Origin: Candidatus Leptovillus affinis
Lineage (GTDB): Bacteria; Chloroflexota; Anaerolineae; Promineifilales; Promineifilaceae
Reading direction: 5' to 3'
Assembly (NCBI GenBank): GCA_016705235.1
Contig: JADIYP010000002.1
Coordinates: forward strand, 620,001-684,000
Length of the DNA stretch: 64,000 nucleotides
Of this stretch, positions 44,050 to 52,507 are shown piece by piece (position 1 is the first letter of the stretch; every line of letters begins with the position of its first letter). The notes beneath the pieces are model-generated. The model made no database searches. It was not told the DNA's origin and saw only the letters and a program-made list of their open reading frames with translations. Position numbers and translations under genes: made by a program.

Positions 44050-44928
44050 TCAATTGATTTCTTGCTCAACCAGAATTAAAAACTGTGCCAATTCTTCGTC
44101 CGGCATGGCAAAGGTGTGGCTTTCGGCGGGAAAAGTTTTCTCGGTCACTTCCTGGCGATACTGGTCCAGCGCCCGCAAAATTTGTTCGCCGATATTTGCA
44201 TACTGCTTCACAAACTTGGGCTGGAATTTATCGAACAGACCAAGCAAATCATGGTAAACCAGCACTTGCCCGTCGCAGCCCGCGCCTGCGCCAATACCGA
44301 GGGTAGGAATAGCCAAGCGCCGTGAAATTTCGGCGGCGACCGGCGCCGGCACCGCTTCTAATACCAGGCTAAAACAACCGGCTTCTTGCAGAGCGAGGGC
44401 GTCTTGCAGCAGGGTGTAGGCGGCTACGGCCGTTTTCCCCTGCACCTTGTACCCACCCAGGCTGCTCACCGATTGCGGTGTCAGGCCAATATGCCCCATC
44501 ACCGGAATCCCGGCCTGGGTGATGGCTCGCACGCGGTCCGCCATCGCCCGGCCGCCTTCCAATTTCACCGCTTCCATGCCGCCTTCTTGCAAGAAGCGGC
44601 CGGCATTACGCACAGCCTCTTCCACGCTGACCTGAAAAGACATGAAGGGCATATCACCCACCAGAAATGCCTGTTTTGCGCCACGAGCCACCATACGGCC
44701 GTGATGCAGCATTACCTCCATCGTCACCGGGTTGGTGCTGTCCAGGCCCATCATCACCATCGCCAGCGAATCGCCCACCAGGATGATGTCCATGCCGGCC
44801 TTATCGACCAGCAGCGCGGACGAATAATCGTACGCCGTCAACATGGTGATGGGGTTGCCCTGTTGTTTCTTCGTTACTAAAGCGGGAATCGTTACTTTTT
44901 GCCGCACTTGTTCCGTTTGCGCGCTCAT
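44050..44928 (-). CDS. panB: 3-methyl-2-oxobutanoate hydroxymethyltransferase
   Basis: 292 residues. TIM-barrel motifs MLTAYDYSSALLVDKAG and ILVGDSLAMVMMG, the metal and substrate site EGGRAMADRV, and VYHDLLGLFDKFQPKF. It makes ketopantoate from alpha-ketoisovalerate and methylene-tetrahydrofolate. First gene of the operon. ATG 44928 with GAGG five bases upstream is preferred over an extension to 44985. Confidence 0.96.
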   Translation of the reverse strand: MSAQTEQVRQKVTIPALVTKKQQGNPITMLTAYDYSSALLVDKAGMDIILVGDSLAMVMMGLDSTNPVTMEVMLHHGRMVARGAKQAFLVGDMPFMSFQVSVEEAVRNAGRFLQEGGMEAVKLEGGRAMADRVRAITQAGIPVMGHIGLTPQSVSSLGGYKVQGKTAVAAYTLLQDALALQEAGCFSLVLEAVPAPVAAEISRRLAIPTLGIGAGAGCDGQVLVYHDLLGLFDKFQPKFVKQYANIGEQILRALDQYRQEVTEKTFPAESHTFAMPDEELAQFLILVEQEIN

Positions 44929-45343
44929 GCTTGCCTCAATCATCCACCGGCGAACGGTCAGGCATCCAGGCCCAACCATTCGCAAACTTGCAATGGTGTC
45001 ATGCCAACACCAATCAATAATGCTTACATTCTATCAGATTGTCGTCTGTCTTCACCTGACTTTCAGCGATCTGTTATCTGTTTGCGGCGGGCAAAAACTG
45101 CTCATACCATTTTAATCTATTTGTGGTACTATCCTTTTCGATGCAGTATAAAGATGTGCCTTCCGCAAACGCGAGTTGATTCCACCCAACAGATGTTCCG
45201 CAAAGGTATTACGATACGAACATAGCCAGATCAGGCTCATTTTGGACGCCTGATCTTGGTAAAAATTGGCAAACGGCCGTCACACTACCGACGCGCCGCA
45301 AAACGATAAACAAAGATAAGGAAAGAACACAAGTTACAAAATT
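44929..45343. other. Divergent promoter region, panB / RNase J
   Basis: 415 bases with no supported gene. It must hold promoters for both operons. On the plus strand TTGTGG (45121) and TATAAA (45147) are 20 bases apart, a weak candidate. A 9-bp stem AGATCAGGC / GCCTGATCT (45228-45236 with 45248-45256) sits in the RNase J leader. Confidence 0.4.
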
Positions 45344-46975
45344 ATGACGAAAAATTTGAAAATTATTCCCTTGGGCGGCCTGGGGGAAATTGGTAAAAAC
45401 ATGACATTATTGGAGTACGGCCGTAACCAAATTATCATCGACTGCGGGGTTATGTTCCCCGAAAGCGACATGTATGGCATCGACCTGGTGCTGCCACAAT
45501 TCGACTACGTTGTCGAAAACCAGGATATTCTACGCGGTATTGTCCTCACGCATGGACACATGGACCACATCGGCGGTTTGCCCTACTTGCTGGAGCGTGT
45601 TAACGCCCCCATTTACGGCACTGCCCTCACCATTGGCATGGTGGAACGCCAATTAGAAGAAGCCCACGTGCGCGAACGCGCCACGTTAGAAGTCATCGAC
45701 GACAAACAAACCCTGCACCTGGGGCCGTTTCGCATCAGCCCATTCGCCGTCGCTCATTCCATTCCGGCGGCCGTAGGGCTGGTTATCGACACGCCCGTAG
45801 GCGCAGTGGTGCATACCGGCGACTACAAATTGGACGAAACGCCCACTGGCGGTCGTACAACTGATTTCAAGCGCCTGCGCCAGCTTACGCCCAACGGGGT
45901 GCTGGCGATGATGGGCGACAGCACCAATGCCGACCGCCCCGGCCGCACACCCACCGAACAATTGGTGGCCGACACGCTCGACCGCCTGTTCGCTGAAGCG
46001 ACCAATTCGCGCATCATCATTGCCACGTTCTCGTCCGTGCTGGCCCGTTTGCAAGAAATCATGCGGCTGGCGGATAAATACGGCCGTAAAGTAGCCCTCA
46101 CCGGCCGCAGCTTACAACAAAACGTCGAACTGGCCCGCGATTTAGGCTATCTGAAAGTGCCCAAAAAGCTCCTGGTCGACATCACCGACAACGTGCCGGA
46201 TAACAAACTGGTCATCTTGTCCACCGGATCGCAAGGCGAGCCACGCTCTGCGCTGAACCGCATGGCCAAAGGCGAACACCGCCAGATTCAGGTTCACGAT
46301 GGGGACACGATCATCGTCTCCGGCGGCACCATCCCCGGCAACGAGGAAGACGTTGGGCGCATGTTGAACAATCTGTTCACCCGCGGCGCCAACGTGATTT
46401 ACGGACCGCTGGCGACTGTCCATGTCTCCGGGCACGGCAGCCGCGAGGATATGCGCATCATGTTGGAAACGGTGAAGCCGCGCTTCCTGATTCCGGTGCA
46501 TGGCGAAGCGCGCCACCAACACCTGCACGCCCGCCTGGCGCAAGACAATGGCATGGCCGCTGAGGATGTGTTTATCTTACGCAATGGCTCCACCTGGGTA
46601 ACAGATGGCGAAAAAGCGTGGCAAGAAAGCTCCATTCCCGCCGAATCGGTGTATGTGGATGGATCGTTGGTTGGTGAAATTGGCGAACTGGTGATGCGTG
46701 ACCGCGAACGGCTGGCGCAGGATGGGTTTGTGGTGGTTTACGTGCCCGTCGACAAGAAACACAAGCTGGCCGGCGAACCGAGCATTATTAGCCGTGGGTT
46801 CTTACGCATGGACACATCGGCCGATTTGATGGAAGCGGCGCGGAAAGAGTTGAAGATACAGTTGAAGCGAAACGGCCGTAATCACGACGACACCGTGCGC
46901 GAAACACTGCAAAACTTTTTCTACCACAAAACGCAATCACGCCCGGTCATTTTGTCGAACATCGTCCGCGTATAA
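45344..46975 (+). CDS. rnj: Ribonuclease J
   Basis: 543 residues, the RNase J length. A metallo-beta-lactamase domain has HGHMDHIGG (~70-78), and a beta-CASP insert and C-terminal domain follow (FIIP-like HGEARHQHLHARLA). It has 5'-3' exo- and endonuclease activity for mRNA decay and rRNA maturation. The start ATG 45344 has only a distant AAGGAAAG; the conserved start MTKNLKIIPLGGLGEIGKN supports it. It ends in the terminator at 47031-47060. Confidence 0.95.
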   Translation: MTKNLKIIPLGGLGEIGKNMTLLEYGRNQIIIDCGVMFPESDMYGIDLVLPQFDYVVENQDILRGIVLTHGHMDHIGGLPYLLERVNAPIYGTALTIGMVERQLEEAHVRERATLEVIDDKQTLHLGPFRISPFAVAHSIPAAVGLVIDTPVGAVVHTGDYKLDETPTGGRTTDFKRLRQLTPNGVLAMMGDSTNADRPGRTPTEQLVADTLDRLFAEATNSRIIIATFSSVLARLQEIMRLADKYGRKVALTGRSLQQNVELARDLGYLKVPKKLLVDITDNVPDNKLVILSTGSQGEPRSALNRMAKGEHRQIQVHDGDTIIVSGGTIPGNEEDVGRMLNNLFTRGANVIYGPLATVHVSGHGSREDMRIMLETVKPRFLIPVHGEARHQHLHARLAQDNGMAAEDVFILRNGSTWVTDGEKAWQESSIPAESVYVDGSLVGEIGELVMRDRERLAQDGFVVVYVPVDKKHKLAGEPSIISRGFLRMDTSADLMEAARKELKIQLKRNGRNHDDTVRETLQNFFYHKTQSRPVILSNIVRV

Positions 46976-47030
46976 CCAGACACACCCACAATCAATCGCC
47001 TGACGATTGATCATTCTAAACGAAACAACA

Positions 47031-47060
47031 AGAGCGCCAGGGAAACCCCTGGCGCTCTTT
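47031..47060 (+). terminator. Intrinsic terminator of RNase J
   Basis: AGAGCGCCAGGG (47031-47042) pairs with CCCTGGCGCTCT (47047-47058), a 12-bp stem ending in TCTTTG. Confidence 0.75.
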
Positions 47061-47106
47061 GTATTATCGGCCGCAGTCTGACAAACTCTCTTTGAAATTT
47101 TCGCCT

Positions 47107-47166
47107 CGTAGCCGCAGTATCCTTACCGCGCTCTGAAAAATACGCGGTAAGGATAGCGCGGCTACA
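47107..47166. mobile_element. Degenerate remnant of the 109-bp element
   Basis: The core arms CGTAGCCGC...GCGGCTAC with internal TATCCTTACCGCG / CGCGGTAAGGATA match the inner part of the 109-bp element. The CTAGCAG ends are lost. Confidence 0.5.
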
Positions 47167-47232
47167 AATTCCACGAACAAAAATCTGCGACACTTGATTT
47201 TTAAGCGGTTACTTCAGGTCTTCTCTGCGGTT

Positions 47233-47685
47233 CTAGTCGAGCGTGGCTAACACGTCGTCAATAAAATCTTGCCAAACGGGGTTGGGCTGCCAGATGGCAT
47301 CCAGCACCTGGCGAGCCTCATCTTCGGGAATACCCAAGGTGCGTTGGTAAAGGTAAAGAAATACCGAGACTCGCATATTGGCCATGCAATGCACAAAGAT
47401 TTTGCGGCCGGTGTGGGCTTGCATAGTCTGGCAAAATCGGTCAAATTCGGGGCGCCTGGGACTGCTCCAGATAACTGGGATATGAACGTAGTCGAGACCG
47501 TTTTGCGCCGTGATGGCTGCTTCATGGAGCAGCGCCTGGGTCGAATCGGTGGTCGCCAGGTTTATCACCACCTCGAACCCGGCCTGTTTAATGGCCGCAA
47601 ATTCTTCGGCGATAGGCTGCCCGGCGCAGGCAATGTGACCGTTCAGACGATAGTAGTTGTAAATCGCGGTTAATTCTGGGGTCAT
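47233..47685 (-). CDS. Tyrosine-phosphatase-like protein with shortened P-loop
   Basis: 150 residues of dual-specificity phosphatase fold. The N-terminal GQPIAEEFAAIKQAGFEVVINL resembles DUF442/beta-lactamase-hydrolase-like phosphatases. The signature is HCMANMR (Cys100 to Arg105), with four residues between Cys and Arg instead of the usual five. A related short loop is, from memory, typical of one subfamily of PTP-like proteins, so it may be natural; activity is uncertain. The gene is followed by eight bases to sufE, with which it is likely co-transcribed (sufE upstream). Confidence 0.8.
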   Translation of the reverse strand: MTPELTAIYNYYRLNGHIACAGQPIAEEFAAIKQAGFEVVINLATTDSTQALLHEAAITAQNGLDYVHIPVIWSSPRRPEFDRFCQTMQAHTGRKIFVHCMANMRVSVFLYLYQRTLGIPEDEARQVLDAIWQPNPVWQDFIDDVLATLD

Positions 47686-47693
47686 AAGGCTGC

Positions 47694-48113
47694 CTATTCC
47701 AGTTCTACGAGCAGCGCCGCTTGCTGTTTGATTGTCTTGATCATTTCGTTGAGGCCGGTTTTGCGGGTGGGGCTGAGGTGGTTTTCCAGGTTGAGCTGGC
47801 TGAAAAAGGCTGGCACGTCCATGTCCAGGATGGCTTGAGGGGAACGGCCGTTCACCAGACTAATCACAATCGCCACCAACCCCTTAACAATGGCCGAATC
47901 GCTGTCCCCCTCAAACGTCAGCGCCGGCGGCGCGCCAGCATAACGCATCTTAATCCACACGCCGCTCTGGCAGCCTTCGATGCGCGTCTCCTCGGTCTTA
48001 TCCTGAACGGGCATTGGCGACAGCCGCCGCCCTAAATCGACCAGATAACCATACCGATCATCCCACGTTTCCAACCAGCCAAAATCTTCTAAAATTTCTT
48101 CAGGGGTCATCAT
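47694..48113 (-). CDS. sufE: SufE-family cysteine desulfuration protein
   Basis: 139 residues from ATG 48113 (a second ATG follows at once). The catalytic cysteine is Cys48 in RIEGCQSGVWIKM. The conserved tail LSPTRKTGLNEMI is present. SufE accepts sulfur from a cysteine desulfurase (SufS) for iron-sulfur cluster assembly; sufS is not in the window. A frame from a TTG at 48143 adds ten residues without family support. The ribosome site is weak at either start. Confidence 0.9.
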   Translation of the reverse strand: MMTPEEILEDFGWLETWDDRYGYLVDLGRRLSPMPVQDKTEETRIEGCQSGVWIKMRYAGAPPALTFEGDSDSAIVKGLVAIVISLVNGRSPQAILDMDVPAFFSQLNLENHLSPTRKTGLNEMIKTIKQQAALLVELE

Positions 48114-48156
48114 AAGGTTTGTTAAACAGGTGATTTTTGGCAATGAATCAGCCGCA

Positions 48157-48705
48157 TCACGATTTTCGGACCATTTCCCAGGCCATGTGCTGCAATTCGG
48201 GGGCGATTAACTTTTCCCAGGCCAGTTTCACCGCGTTGGGCGAGCCTGGCGTCGAGAAAATGAGGGTATTTTGATATACGCCGGCGGTCGCTCTCGACAA
48301 CATCGCCGCCGCGCCGACAACATCCCAGCTTAACATGCGAAACAATTCGCCAAAGCCAGGCATACGTTTTTCCAACTTTTGGTCGAGTACATCGAAGGTG
48401 GTGTCGCGGGGGGCAATGCCGGTGCCGCCGTTGAACAGGATCACGCGGGCCGGGCCGGAAGAGAGCTGGTTGAGTACGGCCGTTACTTCCTCTGGCTCAT
48501 CCCTAATCAACCGATAATCTACTACCACATGACCAACGGCCGTAATCGCTGCCCGCAAATACTGCCCATTCACATCCGTCTCGGGCGTGCGGCTGTCACT
48601 CACCGTCACAATCGCCACCGGAACCGGGCCGGTAACGGCCGCCTTCGCCTTATGGTCAGCCACGCTGGCCGATTTTCCACTTTCGACTGCGTTACTTTCA
48701 CTCAT
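48157..48705 (-). CDS. moaB: MoaB/Mog molybdopterin biosynthesis protein
   Basis: 182 residues from ATG 48705. A ~25-residue N-terminal tail is followed by the MoCF-binding domain with VTVSDSRTPETDVNGQYL, the adenylation motif NGGTGIAPRDTT and STPGSPNAVKLAW. MoaB/Mog adenylates molybdopterin before metal insertion. No other molybdenum-cofactor gene is adjacent. It lies upstream of sufE on the same strand, with a 43-base gap. Confidence 0.92.
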   Translation of the reverse strand: MSESNAVESGKSASVADHKAKAAVTGPVPVAIVTVSDSRTPETDVNGQYLRAAITAVGHVVVDYRLIRDEPEEVTAVLNQLSSGPARVILFNGGTGIAPRDTTFDVLDQKLEKRMPGFGELFRMLSWDVVGAAAMLSRATAGVYQNTLIFSTPGSPNAVKLAWEKLIAPELQHMAWEMVRKS

Positions 48706-48740
48706 GCCCACATTTTATCAGGATTCCCGTTAACCCGCTA

Positions 48741-48773
48741 AGACCCCAAGGGTTTATGAAACCCTTGGGGTCT
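48741..48773. repeat. Isolated AGACCCCAAGGGTTT palindrome
   Basis: A 15-bp perfect stem with a three-base loop, AGACCCCAAGGGTTT and AAACCCTTGGGGTCT. It equals the inner arms of the 181-bp element without its interior. It lies between the divergent moaB and rfbF genes. Confidence 0.75.
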
Positions 48774-48974
48774 CCATCCAGGGCCAATTTGCGCCTACCT
48801 CTGGCGTAAGATGATTCGTAACTTGCGCCATATACCATGCCCGCGTAGATACAAGCAAGGGGAAGCCCAGCAAATTCATTCATTTAGGTACGTCTCCCAA
48901 CCCCTCCACCTGTGTATACAACATGCCCGGATATGAAAAATCCGGAATAGTCTGACAAAGGAGTAAATCATTAG

Positions 48975-49745
48975 ATGAAAGTAGGTATTCTGGCCGGTGG
49001 CAAAGGAACTCGTCTCTCAGAAGAAACCGTCCTTAAACCCAAACCCATGGTCGAAATCGGCAACAATCCCATCATCTGGCACATCATGATGCACTATGCT
49101 CATTATGGCTTCAAAGATTTTGTGATTGCGCTGGGTTACAAAGGCGAAGTTCTGAAAAAATACATGGTCGATTATCTTTCGCTGGGCAGCAGCCTGACGG
49201 TTAATTTCCGCAGCGGCGAGGTGCTGTCTCACAACAATTATCACCCCGACTGGGTTGTCGATCTGATTGATACCGGTCACGACACAATGACCGGCGGGCG
49301 GATCAAACGGCTGCAATCCTATATCGGCAACGAAACCTTCATGCTAACCTGGGGCGATGGCGTTTCTGATGTTGATCTCAACAAACTGCTGGCTTTCCAT
49401 CGCTCTCATGGCAAGCTGGCCACGATGACGGCCGTTCGCCCCCCCGCGCGTTACGGCCATTTATCCTTCGAAGGCGACCGCATTGTCAGCTTCGAGGAAA
49501 AACCCCAAACCGCCGAAGGCTGGATCAACGGCGCCTTCTTTGTTCTGGAACCGGAAGTGTTTGACTACATCGAAGGTGACGAAACCATGTTCGAGCAGGA
49601 ACCCCTGTCTCGATTGGCCGCCGAAGGCCAGTTGATGGCCTACAAACACGAGTCATTCTGGCAGTGCATGGATACGCTGCGCGAAAAGCACATCCTGGAA
49701 ACCCTCTGGGAAAGCAACCATGCTCCCTGGAAAGTCTGGGATTAA
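48975..49745 (+). CDS. rfbF: Glucose-1-phosphate cytidylyltransferase
   Basis: 256 residues, full family length. Nucleotide-binding AGGKGTRLSEETVLKPKPMV, then GNNPIIWHIMMHYAHYG and the WGDGVSDVD metal site. It makes CDP-glucose from CTP and glucose 1-phosphate, the entry to CDP-deoxysugars of surface polysaccharide. First of three plus-strand genes of a sugar locus. GGAG stands eleven bases before ATG 48975. Confidence 0.94.
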   Translation: MKVGILAGGKGTRLSEETVLKPKPMVEIGNNPIIWHIMMHYAHYGFKDFVIALGYKGEVLKKYMVDYLSLGSSLTVNFRSGEVLSHNNYHPDWVVDLIDTGHDTMTGGRIKRLQSYIGNETFMLTWGDGVSDVDLNKLLAFHRSHGKLATMTAVRPPARYGHLSFEGDRIVSFEEKPQTAEGWINGAFFVLEPEVFDYIEGDETMFEQEPLSRLAAEGQLMAYKHESFWQCMDTLREKHILETLWESNHAPWKVWD

Positions 49746-49855
49746 TCAACAACCAGACCGCCAAATAAATTCAGCAAACGGCCGTTACCCGGCCAGCCCT
49801 TTAGCAAACAACAATTTTGTCAGTCAAAATTAAACCCCAAAATAGGATGTGACAC

Positions 49856-50899
49856 ATGCGAGTATTAGTAACCGGACACAATGGCTATGTCGGCACAATC
49901 ATGATGCCCCTTCTCATCGCCGCCAATCACGAAGTGGTGGGCCTGGACACCAACTTATACGAAGGTTCTACCTTTGGCGAAGACCCCAAGCGCGATTTTC
50001 TGGAAATCAACAAAGATGTCCGCGACGTCGAAATGGCCGATCTGGAAGGCATTGAAGCCATCATCCACCTGGCCGGGCTTTCCAACGATCCCCTGGGCGA
50101 CCTGAACCCCGAACTGACCTACGATATTAACCATCGCGCATCGGTTCGGCTGGCCGAAATGGCCAAGCAGATAGGCATTGAGCGGTTTATTTTCTCTTCC
50201 TCGTGCAGCAACTACGGCGCCGGCGTCACCGACTGGTTGGATGAAACGTCAGCGTTTAACCCCGTTACGCCATACGGCCGTTCCAAAGTCATGGTCGAAC
50301 AAGATGTCTCCAAACTGGCCGACGACAACTTCAGCCCCACCTTCCTGCGCAGCGGCACCGCCTACGGCGTCTCCCCGCGCTTGCGCTTCGACCTGGTACT
50401 CAACAACCTGGCCGCCTGGGCCTTTACCACCGGCCTCGTCTACCTCAAAAGCGACGGCACGCCCTGGCGTCCCATCGTCCACATCGAAGACATGTCCCGC
50501 GCCTTCCTGGCTGCTCTGGAAGCCCCGCGCGAACTCATCCACAACGAAGCCTTCAACGTCGGCCGTTCCAGCGAAAACTACCAGATTCGCCAGATCGCCC
50601 AAATCGTCGCCGAAACCATCCCCGGCAGCCGCGTAGAATTTGCTGAAGGCGCCAGCGCTGACAAACGCAACTACCGCGTCAACTGCGACAAAATCATCAA
50701 CACCTTACCCGGTTACAAACCCCAATGGACCGCCCAAAAAGGCGCGCAAGAACTTTACGCCGCCTACCAAAAGGTCGGTTTGGAATTGGATGAGTTTGAA
50801 GGTCCGCGCTACCGCCGCCTTCAGCACATTAAATCACTCATGGCATCCGGCCGTCTCAGCGAAAACCTGCGCTGGCGGCAAACAGACCCAGCCCTATAG
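49856..50899 (+). CDS. NAD-dependent sugar epimerase/dehydratase (SDR)
   Basis: 347 residues, extended SDR: Rossmann GHNGYVGTIMM, catalytic Ser in FSSSCSNYG and the YGRSK Tyr-Lys pair (~145). It lies between the CDP-glucose synthase and a sugar C-methyltransferase, so a CDP-hexose is the probable substrate. Whether it is a 4,6-dehydratase, epimerase or reductase cannot be decided. AGGA precedes ATG 49856. Confidence 0.88.
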   Translation: MRVLVTGHNGYVGTIMMPLLIAANHEVVGLDTNLYEGSTFGEDPKRDFLEINKDVRDVEMADLEGIEAIIHLAGLSNDPLGDLNPELTYDINHRASVRLAEMAKQIGIERFIFSSSCSNYGAGVTDWLDETSAFNPVTPYGRSKVMVEQDVSKLADDNFSPTFLRSGTAYGVSPRLRFDLVLNNLAAWAFTTGLVYLKSDGTPWRPIVHIEDMSRAFLAALEAPRELIHNEAFNVGRSSENYQIRQIAQIVAETIPGSRVEFAEGASADKRNYRVNCDKIINTLPGYKPQWTAQKGAQELYAAYQKVGLELDEFEGPRYRRLQHIKSLMASGRLSENLRWRQTDPAL

Positions 50900-50908
50900 G
50901 AACTATCC

Positions 50909-52141
50909 ATGATCCATCATAACGAAACCACTTGCCGGGCTTGCGGCTCCCCGCGCCTGCACACCATCGTCGAATTTGGCCTGACGCCGCTGGCCGACCG
51001 CCTGCTGCGCCAGGACCAACTGGACGAACCAGAACTGATGGCCCCGCTCACGCTGGTCTTTTGCGAGGAGTGCGCTCTGGCCCAAATTCGGGAAACAGTC
51101 GACCCGGAGATTCTTTTCTTCGCCGAATACCCCTATTTTTCTTCTGTGTCTCCTTCCTTGCTGCGCCATTTTGCCGCCAGCGCCGAAGACATCATGGCCG
51201 AGCGCGACCTGAACAGCAGCAGTCTGGTGATGGAAGCCGCCAGCAACGACGGCTACATGCTGAAGAATTTCGCCCTGGCGGGCATCCCGGTGCAGGGCAT
51301 CGATCCGGCCAAAGCGCCGGCGCAGGCCGCCATCGACGCCGGTATTCCCACGATGGTCACGTTTTTTGGTCAGGAATTGGCCGCCAAACTCCGCGCCGAA
51401 GGCAAAGCGGCCGATATTTTCCTGGCGAACAATGTTTTGGCGCACGTGCCGGATTTGAACGGCTTCGTGACCGGCATTCGCACCATCCTGAAAGACGACG
51501 GCATGGCCGTCATCGAAGCGCCGTATGTGGTTGACCTGGTAGACCACTGCGAATTCGACACGATCTATCACCAGCACCTCTGTTATTTTTCGGTTACGGC
51601 GCTGGATCGATTGTTCCGGCGGCACGGGTTGTACCTGAACGCGGTGAAGCAGGTTGCCATTCATGGCGGCTCGCTGCGCTTGTTTGTGGAACCGGTGGAA
51701 CGGCCGCAAGAATCTGTCTTACGGCTGCTGGCGGAGGAAAAAGAGCGCCAGGTTGACCGGATTGACTTTTATCTGGACTTTGCCGACCGCATTGGCGATG
51801 TGAAGACGCGCCTGCTGGCGCTGTTGAACGAAGTGAAGGCTAACGGACATTCCATTGTTGGGTATGGCGCGGCTGCCAAGGCGACAACGCTGCTGGCTTA
51901 CTGCGGCATCGACAAGTCGATGGTGGCGTATGTGGTCGATCTGAACCCGTTCAAACACGGCCGTTTCATGGGCGGCAACCATTTCGAGATATTCCCTCCG
52001 GCTAAATTGCGCGAAGACCAGCCGGATTACGTTCTGCTGCTGGCCTGGAACTTTGCCACGGAAATCATGAAGCAGCAGGAAGCATACCGCGCCGCCGGCG
52101 GGCAGTTTATTGTGCCTATCCCCAGCCCGGAAATCCGTTAA
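50909..52141 (+). CDS. Sugar C-methyltransferase with zinc-binding N-domain
   Basis: 410 residues. An N-terminal zinc cluster (CRACGSPRLH and FCEECALAQ) is followed by a SAM-dependent methyltransferase core (SNDGYMLKNF, DIFLANNVLAHVPDL) and the C-terminal domain (GYGAAAKATTLLAYCG). This is the architecture of nucleotide-sugar C-3 methyltransferases such as TylCIII. It starts nine bases after the SDR gene and completes the rfbF-SDR-methyltransferase operon. It implies a branched-chain deoxysugar on the cell surface. Confidence 0.92.
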   Translation: MIHHNETTCRACGSPRLHTIVEFGLTPLADRLLRQDQLDEPELMAPLTLVFCEECALAQIRETVDPEILFFAEYPYFSSVSPSLLRHFAASAEDIMAERDLNSSSLVMEAASNDGYMLKNFALAGIPVQGIDPAKAPAQAAIDAGIPTMVTFFGQELAAKLRAEGKAADIFLANNVLAHVPDLNGFVTGIRTILKDDGMAVIEAPYVVDLVDHCEFDTIYHQHLCYFSVTALDRLFRRHGLYLNAVKQVAIHGGSLRLFVEPVERPQESVLRLLAEEKERQVDRIDFYLDFADRIGDVKTRLLALLNEVKANGHSIVGYGAAAKATTLLAYCGIDKSMVAYVVDLNPFKHGRFMGGNHFEIFPPAKLREDQPDYVLLLAWNFATEIMKQQEAYRAAGGQFIVPIPSPEIR

Positions 52142-52161
52142 CGGCCGTCTCCTCGACAATG

Positions 52162-52196
52162 AAAAAGGCGCAAATCAGATGATTTGCGCCTTTTTT
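52162..52196. terminator. Bidirectional intrinsic terminator after the sugar operon
   Basis: AAAAAGGCGCAAATC (52162-52176) and GATTTGCGCCTTTTTT (52181-52196) form a long stem with a four-base loop. A- and T-runs flank both sides. It starts 20 bases after the methyltransferase stop. Confidence 0.85.
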
Positions 52197-52259
52197 GGTA
52201 TCTGTTCAGGTTTCTCAGGCAAGACTATAAGCAGCCGGGCCAAAACAAGTTGGTAGATT

Positions 52260-52440
52260 GTAACTACAGACCCCAAGGGTTTGCTCCCTTGAAAATAGAT
52301 TTGTCAAATCTTTAAGATTTGACAAATCTCAACCTTTTTATTCGTGGTGGTGGGTTAGACCACTCATGATGTCTCCTGAGAATTTGGATGATTTGGGTAT
52401 TAAACCCTTGGGGTCTTGCCAGAGAAACCTGAACAGTTAC
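52260..52440. mobile_element. 181-bp GTAACT-ended element, copy 2
   Basis: Same length, ends and central GATTTGTCAAATC palindrome as 11387-11567. The inner arms GACCCCAAGGGTTT / AAACCCTTGGGGTC are intact here. It inserted into the spacer between the sugar operon and the LysM gene. Non-coding. Confidence 0.8.
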
Positions 52441-52450
52441 GGTAGATTTA

Positions 52451-52498
52451 AGATTGGTTCAATCTCCCAGATTGGACCAATCTTACCCGGTTAAAAAC
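52451..52498. repeat. 48-bp AGATTGGTTCAATC repeat
   Basis: Homologous to the repeat that ends clpB (41447-41494). It lies ten bases after the 181-bp element and ten before the stop of the LysM gene at 52508. Confidence 0.8.
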
Positions 52499-52507
52499 AT
52501 TCGGACC

